Shown here one piece after another: positions 1-7,313 of a stretch of 32,182 nt of DNA. The translations under genes were made by a program, and so were the position numbers. Source of the stretch: Clostridia bacterium (GTDB lineage Bacteria; Bacillota; Clostridia; Christensenellales; UBA3700); assembly GCA_029061605.1 (NCBI GenBank), contig JAIDRT010000042.1:1-32182 (forward strand). Reading direction: 5' to 3'. Below the pieces are notes generated by a model. That model saw only the letters and a list, made by a program, of their open reading frames with translations. It did not search any database and had not been told where the DNA came from. Each line of letters starts with the position of its first letter. Positions within the stretch are counted from its first letter, which is position 1.

Positions 1-74
1 CCCCCCCCCCCCACCCCCCACCCCCACTGTTTTTTTTATGTCCACTCGTCCACCTAGTTCTAATCTTGTATTAA
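1..74. other. Poly-C contig end, probably artefactual
   Basis: The first ~26 bases are almost pure C, followed by an A/T-rich stretch with no resemblance to the coding repeat that starts at 75. The reading frame of the downstream gene meets TAA at 72-74, exactly where the repeat would predict GAA before GAG-CCT. One changed base therefore closes the frame at the edge of the odd sequence. Runs of G on the opposite strand are a known failure of two-colour short-read sequencing. I infer a low-quality assembly end rather than genome sequence. Confidence 0.6.
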
Positions 75-212
75 GAGCCTATCGTCGAAGAGGAGCCAAT
101 CGTCGAGGAAGAGCCTATCGTCGAAGAGGAGCCAATCGTCGAGGAAGAGCCTATCGTCGAGGAAGAACCTATAGTTGAGGAAGAACCTGTAGTTGAGGAG
201 CCTGTAAAAGAA
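75..212 (+). repeat. Tandem 18-bp coding repeat (EPIVEE hexapeptide)
   Basis: There are six 18-nt units from 75 to 182 encoding EPIVEE, alternating between synonymous forms (CCT/CCA, GAAGAG/GAGGAA). Two shorter degenerate copies follow (EPVVE, EPVKE). This is in-frame coding repetition, not an array with spacers. It is the likely reason assembly stopped here. Confidence 0.85.
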
Positions 213-1385
213 GAGCCTAAGCCGCGCGTTAAGAGACCTCCTGTTCCAAGAGAACAGACAATGGTAGTCGACGACGTTCAATATATCATTAAGGATGACA
301 GATTCCTGTTCAATCCTCAAGATGACGGTTGGTATATTTTGCTTGAAAAGACGTTTACGGCAAAACTTATACAGGCTGACGAATACGTAAAAGATTATTA
401 TACTGAAATTAAGAATGAGTTGCTCTCTTATAAAAAAGTTCACGCAAGAATGAGCAGAAAACGCGAGAGTTTCAACTTTGGCAGAGTTTGCTTGGCGCGT
501 ATGACTATCAGAGGTAAGACTTTGAGATTACACCTTGCTCTTGACGCGAAGGATTATGAGGAGACTAAGTACAAGGTAGAAGACACGTCGCAGATCAAGT
601 CGCTTGCTGATACTCCGCTTATGTACAGGATCAAGAATGACCGTCGCCTTAAGTATACCAAGGATCTTATTGCCGAAGTAATGGCAAAATTTGGAGTAGA
701 GAAACAAGAAATCGAGCCTGTAGACTATACTTCTATGTATCCTTATGAGGAGACGCCGCCGCTTATTGAAAGAAGACTGATTATTCAAAGACGCGTCAAA
801 GGTAAAGTTCCTGAAGGCAACGGATTTGACTTTGCTCAAAAGACCTTTAAGGCAAAACTTATCCAGTCTGATGATATCGTCAAGGAGTACTATTCTCATT
901 TGAAGAATGAGTTGCTTGCTCACAGAAAGATCCACGACAGAATGAGCAAAAAGCGCGAGAGTTTCCGCTTTGGCAGAGATTGCGTTGCTCGTATGTCTAT
1001 AAGAGGTAAGACGCTTAAACTTTATCTGGCGCTCAATCCTCAAGACTATGTGGATTCAAAATATAAGTTTGAGGACGTTTCTGACGTCAAGTCTTATGCA
1101 GATACGCCGTTTATGATGAAGATCAAGAATCCTCGCCGTTTGAAGTACGCGTTAGAACTTATTGACGTCGTTATGGACAACGTGGGCGCGTCGTTGAAGC
1201 GTGATTTGCACGAGACTGATTACGTTGCGGATCTGCCGTTTGAAAGCACCGAGGAATTGATGGAGAAAGGGCTTGTCGTCAACGTGCACGTCAAAAGCAA
1301 TTCGTTTGTGGCGCAACACTTCTCATTCAAGGCAAAAGACGAGGATGCTGAAGACGAAGTTGCATCAGACGAGGACAACGACTAA
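75..1385 (+). CDS. C-terminal part of a repeat-rich surface-protein tail (5' incomplete)
   Basis: The frame is open from 75 to the TAA at 1383-1385 with no convincing start. The first ATG (261) has no Shine-Dalgarno site, and the residues before it are clearly coding, so the gene is truncated by the contig end. It begins with acidic EPIVEE hexapeptides, then a basic KPRVKRPPVPRE stretch. Two tandem units of about 164 residues follow (nt 348-839 and from 840), each with a KTFxAKLIQ start, an RKRESFxFGR motif, an IRGKTLxLxLAL motif and a KNxRRLKY motif. The C-terminus is acidic. There is no signal peptide or membrane segment in the visible part. I do not recognise a named domain. The likely context is the cytoplasmic tail of a large surface protein like the one at 27786, which is an inference from the similar linker character. 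A strong terminator follows. Confidence 0.75.
   Translation, partial: EPIVEEEPIVEEEPIVEEEPIVEEEPIVEEEPIVEEEPVVEEPVKEEPKPRVKRPPVPREQTMVVDDVQYIIKDDRFLFNPQDDGWYILLEKTFTAKLIQADEYVKDYYTEIKNELLSYKKVHARMSRKRESFNFGRVCLARMTIRGKTLRLHLALDAKDYEETKYKVEDTSQIKSLADTPLMYRIKNDRRLKYTKDLIAEVMAKFGVEKQEIEPVDYTSMYPYEETPPLIERRLIIQRRVKGKVPEGNGFDFAQKTFKAKLIQSDDIVKEYYSHLKNELLAHRKIHDRMSKKRESFRFGRDCVARMSIRGKTLKLYLALNPQDYVDSKYKFEDVSDVKSYADTPFMMKIKNPRRLKYALELIDVVMDNVGASLKRDLHETDYVADLPFESTEELMEKGLVVNVHVKSNSFVAQHFSFKAKDEDAEDEVASDEDND
348..1331 (+). repeat. Two tandem copies of a ~164-residue protein unit
   Basis: Copy 1 spans about 348-839 and copy 2 about 840-1331. They share blocks such as KTFxAKLIQ, VKxYY, KNELL, MSxKRESFxFGR, RMxIRGKTL, LAL, DY, KYKxEDxS, ADTP and IKNxRRLKY, with well over half of positions identical by eye in the first 120 residues. 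The tails (DYxxxxPxExT..L..) are also alignable. The DNA has diverged more than the protein, which suggests an old duplication under selection. Confidence 0.8.
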
Positions 1386-1401
1386 AATATCGCAGTTGTG
1401 T

Positions 1402-1429
1402 AAAGACGGAGAGAAATCTCCGTCTTTTT
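1402..1429 (+). terminator. Intrinsic terminator of the 75-1385 gene
   Basis: A perfect 11-bp stem (1402-1412 with 1417-1427) closes a GAAA tetraloop and ends in a T run. It lies 16 bp after the stop codon. Confidence 0.9.
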
Positions 1430-1433
1430 CAAT

Positions 1434-1463
1434 TTGAGATTTTTTGACTACACTTAGGGCGAC
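1434..1463 (-). repeat. Interspersed GTCATT/GAGAAATCT repeat, copy 1 (reverse)
   Basis: Read on the minus strand it runs from GTCGCCCTAAG to TCAAAAAATCTCAA, a diverged copy of the family described at 9024. It directly follows the terminator. Confidence 0.5.
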
Positions 1464-1520
1464 TTGTTTAAAGCGAACTAACGCATTTGACGCAATTTTG
1501 TGAATGACGTTATCCGCTCC

Positions 1521-1557
1521 GTCATATTGAGCGGAGCGTAGCGAAGTCGAAATATCT
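1521..1557 (+). repeat. Interspersed GTCATT/GAGAAATCT repeat, copy 2
   Basis: This is a forward copy beginning GTCATATTGAGCGGAGCG and ending AAGTCGAAATATCT. CCGCTC at 1514-1519 can pair with GAGCGG inside it. The rest of the 1386-1718 gap holds copies 1 and 3, a TTATCCGA...TCGGATAA inverted repeat (1570-1601) and no gene. Confidence 0.65.
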
Positions 1558-1600
1558 AATGTGGATAAATTATCCGACATTTTTATTAAACAATCGGATA

Positions 1601-1628
1601 AGATTTCTTGACTACGCTCAAAATGACA
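1601..1628 (-). repeat. Interspersed GTCATT/GAGAAATCT repeat, copy 3 (reverse)
   Basis: On the minus strand it reads TGTCATTTTGAGCGTAG followed by TCAAGAAATCT, close to the family consensus. Confidence 0.65.
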
Positions 1629-1718
1629 TTCAATTATGACAAAAATAGATTTGTTTTTACCATATCTGCCAATTCTTTATTTTTCTTTTAAGGTATAATG
1701 CCAGGGAAGGAGATTTTT

Positions 1719-2507
1719 ATGGCAAGAAAAATAGTCGTCACGTCGGGCAAAGGTGGAGTGGGTAAGACAAGCGTGCTAGCAAGTCTTGGAATATGCCTTG
1801 CCACTCGCGGAAAAAGTGTGCTTATGATTGACGGAGACGTCGGGCTCAACAACTTAGACGTTGTTATGGGTATGGAAAATCGTGTCGTATATGATATGGC
1901 TGACGTGATCGACAATAAGTGTCATATCAATCAAGCGCTTTTGCAGGAAGAAGGGCTTGGTCTGTACTTATTGCCGTCTGCGCACGCTTACAGCAGTGAG
2001 AAACTCACAAGCGCGGCTTTTGGAGAGTTGATATCGCGTATTGAGAGTATGTTTGACTTCATTCTCATAGACTGTCCTGCTGGCATTGACGGAGGCTTTC
2101 ACAGGGCGGTGAGTTGCTCTGACGAGGCGATTGCCGTCACAACTCCGCATATTCCTGCCATCAGAGATTGCGACAAAGTCTTGGGATTGCTTCGCAGTTA
2201 TAAACTCAATTCTATCAATCTTATCGTCAATAGGGTACGCGGCGACTTTGTGGTATCAGGCAAAATGATGGGTGGCGGAGAAATATCCAAGTTGTTGCGC
2301 TGTCCTCTTATGGGCGTAGTGCCAGAAGACGATACTATCACTGTGTATTCCCAACTTGGCAGAATAGGGATGAATACCTCGTCGTCACGCGACGCAATAG
2401 ATATGATTGCTTGCAATATACTCAACAATACTTTTAAATTATATGACGTGACGAAAGGGCATAGGGGTATTATTGGCAAAATAAAGAGATTGGTATCAGG
2501 CAGGTAG
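1719..2507 (+). CDS. minD: Septum-site ATPase MinD
   Basis: MinD is a membrane-cycling ParA/MinD-type ATPase that positions the division septum. The protein has the deviant Walker A motif GKGGVGKT at residues 10-17, a DGDVGLNNLD block, FILIDCPAG, and a C-terminal basic amphipathic stretch (GIIGKIKRLVSGR) that fits the membrane-targeting helix. At 262 residues it has normal MinD length. I chose ATG 1719 because GGAAGGAG lies at 1705-1712; an in-frame ATG at 1698 has no such site. minE follows after 4 bp. No minC precedes it: the upstream 330 bp holds only repeats. A TATAAT at 1694-1699 has no good -35 partner, so the promoter is unclear. Confidence 0.95.
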   Translation: MARKIVVTSGKGGVGKTSVLASLGICLATRGKSVLMIDGDVGLNNLDVVMGMENRVVYDMADVIDNKCHINQALLQEEGLGLYLLPSAHAYSSEKLTSAAFGELISRIESMFDFILIDCPAGIDGGFHRAVSCSDEAIAVTTPHIPAIRDCDKVLGLLRSYKLNSINLIVNRVRGDFVVSGKMMGGGEISKLLRCPLMGVVPEDDTITVYSQLGRIGMNTSSSRDAIDMIACNILNNTFKLYDVTKGHRGIIGKIKRLVSGR

Positions 2508-2511
2508 AGAA

Positions 2512-2745
2512 ATGAATGAAAGCAAAATGATGGAAAGACGTCTCAAAAAGGTGCTTATGCAAGACAAAATCAACGCATATGAAGGGCTTACGAGGGCGCT
2601 AGAGGGCGATTTGAGAATATTGCTTGGGTGCTATATGACTCTTTGCGGAGACGTCAGTATCAATATCGACATACTCGACGGCGGAGAATACCAAATAAAT
2701 ATATCCGCCAAGGCAGACAACATCAACGCTCCCAATATTATCTGA
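2512..2745 (+). CDS. minE: Cell division topological specificity factor MinE
   Basis: This 77-residue protein matches the MinE pattern. Its N-terminal half has RRLKKVLMQDKINAYEGLTR, corresponding to the MinD-binding RLK..L..DR region, followed by a beta-rich dimerisation domain (INIDILDGGEYQINI). MinE stimulates MinD ATP hydrolysis and drives pole-to-pole oscillation. It starts 4 bp after minD and is probably translationally coupled, since only a weak GAGA precedes the ATG. Pairing of MinE with MinD suggests an oscillating rather than a DivIVA-anchored Min system. Confidence 0.88.
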   Translation: MNESKMMERRLKKVLMQDKINAYEGLTRALEGDLRILLGCYMTLCGDVSINIDILDGGEYQINISAKADNINAPNII

Positions 2746-2819
2746 TAAATTTTTAAATTTAAGTCATATATTAGCGTCGTGGCAAATAAACTATACTATC
2801 TTATGTATAGGAGTTTGTT

Positions 2820-3005
2820 ATGAAATACGACGATTGCAAAATTACGGAAAGCGTAAGTTTCCCAAACCAAAATATCACACGCGCTAAGGCTGCGCCTAAA
2901 AAGAAAAAAGTCAACGCTTTGGACGTATTTATCGTTCAGGCGCTTATCTGCGTTGGCATAAGTTGCGGAGTGTTGATTTCGCGCATAATCGAGATGGGTT
3001 TTTAA
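2820..3005 (+). CDS. Small single-pass membrane protein in the spoIVFA position
   Basis: It encodes 61 residues: a polar N-terminus, a KAAPKKKK cluster around residues 23-30, and one hydrophobic segment (about 36-57, FIVQALICVGISCGVLI), ending GF. TAGGAG at 2808-2813 is a good ribosome site. It sits between minE and the M50 protease, where related genomes often carry SpoIVFA, an M23-type membrane protein that regulates the SpoIVFB protease. The basic stretch plus membrane helix resembles only the N-terminal anchor of such proteins; the extracytoplasmic domain is absent. It may be a truncated SpoIVFA or an unrelated small regulator. The function is not established. Confidence 0.65.
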   Translation: MKYDDCKITESVSFPNQNITRAKAAPKKKKVNALDVFIVQALICVGISCGVLISRIIEMGF

Positions 3006-3008
3006 AGC

Positions 3009-3845
3009 GTGAAAATAAAGTTGCATCCGCTCTTCTGCCTTCTTGCGGGAGTCTTTATCGTATTGGGGCAATTTGAGTTGCTGTGCGGATACCTTGTGAG
3101 TATCGTTGCGCACGAAGTCGCTCACAATAGGATGGCAAAGTTGCGGGGCTACGGTATGGGCGTGATAACCATAATGCCCTACGGCGGATCTTTGGAGAGC
3201 GGAGACGACTACAATGACGTTGACAACATACTTATTGCGCTGTCGGCTCCGTTGTTCAATCTGGCGGTTGCCACGTTTATCGTTGCGCTTTGGTGGCTTA
3301 TACCCGACGTATACAATTATACGCTTGATCTTTGCATAGCCAATCTTTCTTTAGGTCTTGTCAATCTCTTGCCGCTGTATCCACTTGACGGAAGCAGAGT
3401 GGTCATCTCTCTCATCAAGAAAAAGACTCGCGCTGTCAAGATACTCAAGTGGCTTACCGTTGTTACAGGCGCGATTATGCTTGTCGGCGGCATAGTCTTG
3501 GCATTCTTTACGCTAAATATCACTTTGCCGATATTCGGGCTGTTTTTGATACTGAGCGGAATTGTCACAAGCAAGGGGCAGAATTATTATCACCTTGCCA
3601 ACAGCCGTCCTTTCGTAAAAGACTATACGCAAGGACTGCTTGAAGAAGTTGTTTATATTTCCGGAGACAGTCCGCTCTTTAAGTTCTTGCGATATCTTGG
3701 CAAGGATAAGATATGCAAATTTATCGTCATTGACGCCAACGGCGACAGAATTTGCGCAGTTGAGGAGCGTATGCTTGAGAAGTTGTGTATGACTCACGAA
3801 TTGAGCGTGAGCATAATTGAGGCATTGCAAGATTATTCTAAATAA
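3009..3845 (+). CDS. Site-2-type M50 intramembrane metalloprotease (SpoIVFB-like)
   Basis: A 278-residue membrane protease. The zinc-binding HEVAH motif is at residues 35-39, and the third-ligand region NLLPLYPLDGSR is at 119-130 (Asp127). About five to six hydrophobic segments cover residues 8-180. A soluble CBS-like tail (about 190-278) follows, as in SpoIVFB, which processes pro-sigma-K during sporulation in Bacillus. The start is GTG at 3009, three bases after the stop of the small upstream gene, with no strong Shine-Dalgarno site, so coupling is likely. The partnership with the upstream 61-residue protein is inferred from position. Whether this organism sporulates cannot be seen here. 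Confidence 0.9.
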   Translation: MKIKLHPLFCLLAGVFIVLGQFELLCGYLVSIVAHEVAHNRMAKLRGYGMGVITIMPYGGSLESGDDYNDVDNILIALSAPLFNLAVATFIVALWWLIPDVYNYTLDLCIANLSLGLVNLLPLYPLDGSRVVISLIKKKTRAVKILKWLTVVTGAIMLVGGIVLAFFTLNITLPIFGLFLILSGIVTSKGQNYYHLANSRPFVKDYTQGLLEEVVYISGDSPLFKFLRYLGKDKICKFIVIDANGDRICAVEERMLEKLCMTHELSVSIIEALQDYSK

Positions 3846-3884
3846 TCGCGTATCAAAATGCCGTATATCAATTTGATTTTTTCA

Positions 3885-3910
3885 AAATACCTTGCAAAAG
3901 CAGGGTATTT
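3885..3910 (+). terminator. Hairpin after the M50 gene, overlapping the next -35 box
   Basis: An 11-bp stem with one G-U pair (3885-3895 with 3900-3910) closes an AAAA loop. No clean T run follows (ATATTATAAT), so it is a weak terminator at best. It overlaps the -35 of the next promoter and could equally be an operator. Confidence 0.45.
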
Positions 3911-3920
3911 ATATTATAAT
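3892..3920 (+). promoter_or_regulatory. Sigma-A promoter of the ROK-rng operon
   Basis: TTGCAA (3892-3897), a 17-bp spacer, then TATAAT (3915-3920). Transcription would start near 3927, about 55 bp before the ROK kinase start. The -35 lies inside the hairpin at 3885-3910. Confidence 0.8.
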
Positions 3921-3981
3921 ATAAACTATACTTGATTTGATTAATTTGGAGTCGGGTATTATTAAATACAGAGGTTAGTGT

Positions 3982-4920
3982 ATGTATTACGCAGGTGTGG
4001 ATATTGGCGGTAAGAATACCAAGATGGGCATAGTTGACGATTTTGGCAACGTGGTGTCTTCTATGACTTATCGGACGCAAAAGGAGAGAGGCTATGACGC
4101 TATATTGCTTGATATGATAAGCAATATAAATTCGTTGTGTATGGAAGCGGGCTTTGACATCAAGGAACTGTCGGGAATTGGCATTGGGGTGCCGGGTATA
4201 GTTAATTCCAGAGCAGGACTTGTTATGTCGTGTTCCAACCTCAATTGGAAAGGCGTCGACCTTGCCGGAGATGTCAAAAATCTGACTGGAAAGCAATGCA
4301 AGGTATGCAATGATGCAAATTGCGCGGCTTTGGGCGAACAGCGCTTTGGAAGTGGAAAAAACTTCAAAAACTTAGTATTTATCACACTTGGCACAGGCGT
4401 TGGCTCGGGTATTATATTGGACGGCAAACTTTTTGAAGGACTGGGATGCGCAGGCGCCGAAGCAGGACATATGGGCATACAGGTCGACGGAGACAAGTGC
4501 GCTTGCGGTAATAAAGGCTGTTGGGAAGAGTTTATTTCCGCAAAGGCTTTTGTTGAGCAGACGAGAGTTGCAATAGAACAAAATCCCAAGAGTTTGCTTG
4601 CCGAGATTTGCAAAGACGGCATTAGCGGCAAGTCGGCATTCATTGCCGCAAGAGAGGGCGACAGTGTGGCAAAAAACGTGGTGGAAAAGTATATCGGTTA
4701 TCTTACGTATGGCTTGATAGGCTTGACCAACATACTTCACCCGCAAGCCTTCGTACTTGGCGGAGGTATCGCAAACGAGGGAGCAGAACTCATTTTGCCT
4801 GTCAAGAGTATGCTCAACGAATATATAGATAACAACGGTTTTTATCCCTACGTCGACGTCGTGGGCGCCAGTCTTGGCAACGACGCGGGCTATATGGGAG
4901 CGGCTGCGCTGGTAATGTGA
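3982..4920 (+). CDS. ROK-family sugar kinase (glucokinase-like)
   Basis: A cytoplasmic ATP-dependent sugar kinase of 312 residues, the normal ROK length. Visible motifs are the N-terminal phosphate-binding DIGGKNTK (7-14), the catalytic NDAN (Asp111), LGTGVGSG (136-143), and the ROK zinc motif with His163 and CACGNKGCWEE (Cys173, Cys175, Cys180). Family members phosphorylate glucose, N-acetylglucosamine or other hexoses. No regulatory helix-turn-helix is present, so it is a kinase rather than a repressor. The exact sugar cannot be read from the sequence. It is first in a run with the radical SAM gene, which starts 3 bp after its stop. Confidence 0.92.
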   Translation: MYYAGVDIGGKNTKMGIVDDFGNVVSSMTYRTQKERGYDAILLDMISNINSLCMEAGFDIKELSGIGIGVPGIVNSRAGLVMSCSNLNWKGVDLAGDVKNLTGKQCKVCNDANCAALGEQRFGSGKNFKNLVFITLGTGVGSGIILDGKLFEGLGCAGAEAGHMGIQVDGDKCACGNKGCWEEFISAKAFVEQTRVAIEQNPKSLLAEICKDGISGKSAFIAAREGDSVAKNVVEKYIGYLTYGLIGLTNILHPQAFVLGGGIANEGAELILPVKSMLNEYIDNNGFYPYVDVVGASLGNDAGYMGAAALVM

Positions 4921-4923
4921 GAT

Positions 4924-6669
4924 ATGTGGGACAAACTTAAAGACATCTTATTGCAAGTACAAAAGCCTGCGCGTTACGTGGGCGGCGAATACAATTTGCC
5001 TGATATGGACAAGCCCTGCAAGGAAAGGGTCTTGTTGTGTTTCAGTGACAAATACGAAGTGGGTATGAGCAATATCGGCACTCGAATTTTGTATCATATG
5101 CTCAACGATATGCAAGATATCGTATGCGAACGCTGTTACGCGCCTGACCTTGATATGGCTGACCTTTTAAGAAAGAATAAATTGCCTTTGTTTTCTATCG
5201 AGACCAAGCGCGACGCAAAATCATTTGACCTCATTGGTTTTTCCGTTCAATTTGAATTACAGTTTACCAATATAGTTTATATGCTTGACCTAATGGGAGT
5301 GCCTTATTTTGCAAGCGAGAGAGGCGAAGATTATCCGCCTATCGTTGCGGGCGGTCCTTGCGTCGTCAATCCTATGCCGTTTGCGCCATTTTTTGACGCG
5401 GTGCTTATTGGCGAGGGAGAGAAAAACCTCAAGGAACTCACGCTGTTGCATATGGAGTGCAAAAGTCAAGGCTTGTCAAAGCAGGAGTTTTTGAAGCGCG
5501 CAAGCAGGCTTGACGGCGTGTACGTTCCGTCTCTTCACAATCCAACGAAGAGAGCCGTCGTCAAGAATTTGGACGAGGCTTATTATCCAACCAAGATATT
5601 GGTGCCCAACTGTGATATCGTTCACGACAGGTCGTCTATTGAACTTTTCAGAGGTTGCGCAAACGGCTGCAGATTCTGTCAAGCGGGCTTTTATTACAGA
5701 CCTATAAGAGAGCGCGACGTTGACACGTTGGTAAGACAGGCGTGCGAACTTATGGACAACACCGGCTATGACGAGTTGGGACTTTTGAGTTTGAGCACGA
5801 GCGACTATTCTGGGCTCAAGGAACTTGTCGACAGAATAAAAGTTGAGGCTGACAAACGCAAAATAAAAGTGGCGTTGCCGTCTTTGCGCCTTGATAGTTT
5901 TGAGGCAGAGATATATGAAGAGATTCAAGGCGCGTCTTTGACCTTTGCGCCAGAGGCAGGCACGCAGAGATTACGCGACGTCATCAATAAAAATATCAAC
6001 GAAGACGATATATTGTCGTCATTGACGGCGGCAATGAAGTATGGAGTAAAGAACGTTAAACTATACTTTATTATGGGGTTGCCTACAGAGACGCAAGAGG
6101 ACTTGCAAGGTATTGTAGATATAGTGCATCTTATCAAACGTCTGCACGCGCAATTCGGAACTTCCAAGTTGCTCAATATCACTGTTTCCACTTCGATATT
6201 TATACCAAAACCGCTTACGCCTTTCCAATGGGAAAGACAGATATCTATGCAGGAGATGCTAGACAAGCAGGCGTTTATGCGCGAAAAGTTGCGAATGAAA
6301 AACGTCAAGTATTCTTGGCACGGCGCCGAATCTTCGATTATTGAGGCAATATTCGCAAGGGGTGACAAATCTCTTGCAAAGGCTATTGTCAAGGCGTATG
6401 AACTGGGGTGCGTATTCGACTCTTGGAGTGAGAATTTTGATTACGGAAAGTGGATGCAAGCCTTTGAACTCAGCGGCGTGGATTATCAAAAGTTTTTGGA
6501 CGGCTTTGACGAAGACGAAGAGTTGCCGTGGGACATTATTGACAATGGTGTGACCAAGGCTTATCTTCTCAGGGAAAGACACAAGGCGTATGAAGGCGTC
6601 TGCACTCCCAACTGTCTTAAGAAGTGCAACGGTTGCGGGGCCAATAGATTGGAGAGGTGCCGCATATGA
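4924..6669 (+). CDS. TIGR03960-family radical SAM protein
   Basis: 581 residues. The 4Fe-4S cluster motif is C-ANG-C-RF-C at Cys245, Cys249 and Cys252 (FRGCANGCRFCQAGFYYRP). Upstream is a B12-binding-like alpha/beta region with VAGGPCVVNP. The C-terminus is cysteine-rich (CTPNCLKKCNGCGANRLERC), as is usual for the family. The reaction is unknown. The family is almost always next to the DUF2344 protein and RNase G, and the same order is kept here. The stop overlaps the next start as ATGA. Confidence 0.92.
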   Translation: MWDKLKDILLQVQKPARYVGGEYNLPDMDKPCKERVLLCFSDKYEVGMSNIGTRILYHMLNDMQDIVCERCYAPDLDMADLLRKNKLPLFSIETKRDAKSFDLIGFSVQFELQFTNIVYMLDLMGVPYFASERGEDYPPIVAGGPCVVNPMPFAPFFDAVLIGEGEKNLKELTLLHMECKSQGLSKQEFLKRASRLDGVYVPSLHNPTKRAVVKNLDEAYYPTKILVPNCDIVHDRSSIELFRGCANGCRFCQAGFYYRPIRERDVDTLVRQACELMDNTGYDELGLLSLSTSDYSGLKELVDRIKVEADKRKIKVALPSLRLDSFEAEIYEEIQGASLTFAPEAGTQRLRDVINKNINEDDILSSLTAAMKYGVKNVKLYFIMGLPTETQEDLQGIVDIVHLIKRLHAQFGTSKLLNITVSTSIFIPKPLTPFQWERQISMQEMLDKQAFMREKLRMKNVKYSWHGAESSIIEAIFARGDKSLAKAIVKAYELGCVFDSWSENFDYGKWMQAFELSGVDYQKFLDGFDEDEELPWDIIDNGVTKAYLLRERHKAYEGVCTPNCLKKCNGCGANRLERCRI

Positions 6670-7313
6670 TAATACTCAAGCATTACAAAGTCGATGACGT
6701 GAGTTATGTATCTCACAAAGACATCTTGCGAGTATTGCAAAGAGGTCTCAAGCGCGCTGGCGTAGATGTCAAATATTCTCAAGGCTACGTGCCGCATATG
6801 CTGACTTATACGACTACTCCCGTACCGCTTGGGGTGCAGTCTGTCGCAGAGTATTTCGCTGTGGAGTGCAACGGTATCAACAAGGACGAAATGCTTGCGC
6901 GATACAATGATTCAATGCCCAAAGGTATGCGCGCGGTTGCGAGTTTTTATAAGGACAAGAATCCCAACTTGGCGGCTATAGTTACCGCAAGTGATTACGA
7001 GGCTGTGAGCGCTGACGCCTTGCCTAAAGAGATAGAGGATATTGCGCGTTGTCAAAGTTACGTCATATCCACGAGCAAAAAAGGCGAAGTCGTGCAAAAG
7101 GACGTTGCGCCGTTGATTTACGGTTTGCGAGTGGAGGAAAACAGGCTATTTATGCGACTTGCAAGCGGCAACGCTAATTTACGAGCAGACAGTGTGGTCA
7201 ATCATCTCAATAAAAAATTTGGGGTGAATATAAAAATCAACGATATTTGCCGTACTGCGCAATTGGTAAGCGTAGAGGGGAAATTCGTCGACGTGGAGGA
7301 ATTGCTTAAATGA
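6666..7313 (+). CDS. TIGR03936 / DUF2344 protein
   Basis: 215 residues. Recognised by the N-terminal pattern SHKDILRVLQRGLKRAG, then YSQGYVPHM and VPLGVQSVAEYF, which match the family's SHLDL..FQRA.RRA and QGFNPHP...PLGVES.EY. In many genomes it is fused to or adjacent to the TIGR03960 radical SAM protein, so the two probably act together, perhaps in RNA modification (inference). I chose ATG 6666 because GGAGAGG lies 8 bp upstream and the start overlaps the preceding stop (ATGA). An in-frame GTG at 6657 is less likely. Confidence 0.9.
   Translation: MIILKHYKVDDVSYVSHKDILRVLQRGLKRAGVDVKYSQGYVPHMLTYTTTPVPLGVQSVAEYFAVECNGINKDEMLARYNDSMPKGMRAVASFYKDKNPNLAAIVTASDYEAVSADALPKEIEDIARCQSYVISTSKKGEVVQKDVAPLIYGLRVEENRLFMRLASGNANLRADSVVNHLNKKFGVNIKINDICRTAQLVSVEGKFVDVEELLK

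Noticed and set aside
75..212. Short tandem DNA repeat that might be taken for a CRISPR array
   Set aside because: Units are 18 bp and contiguous with no spacers, and they encode EPIVEE in frame with the following gene.
4092..4643. A 183-codon minus-strand frame inside the ROK kinase gene
   Set aside because: It is the antisense shadow of a well-supported kinase, with no start signals.
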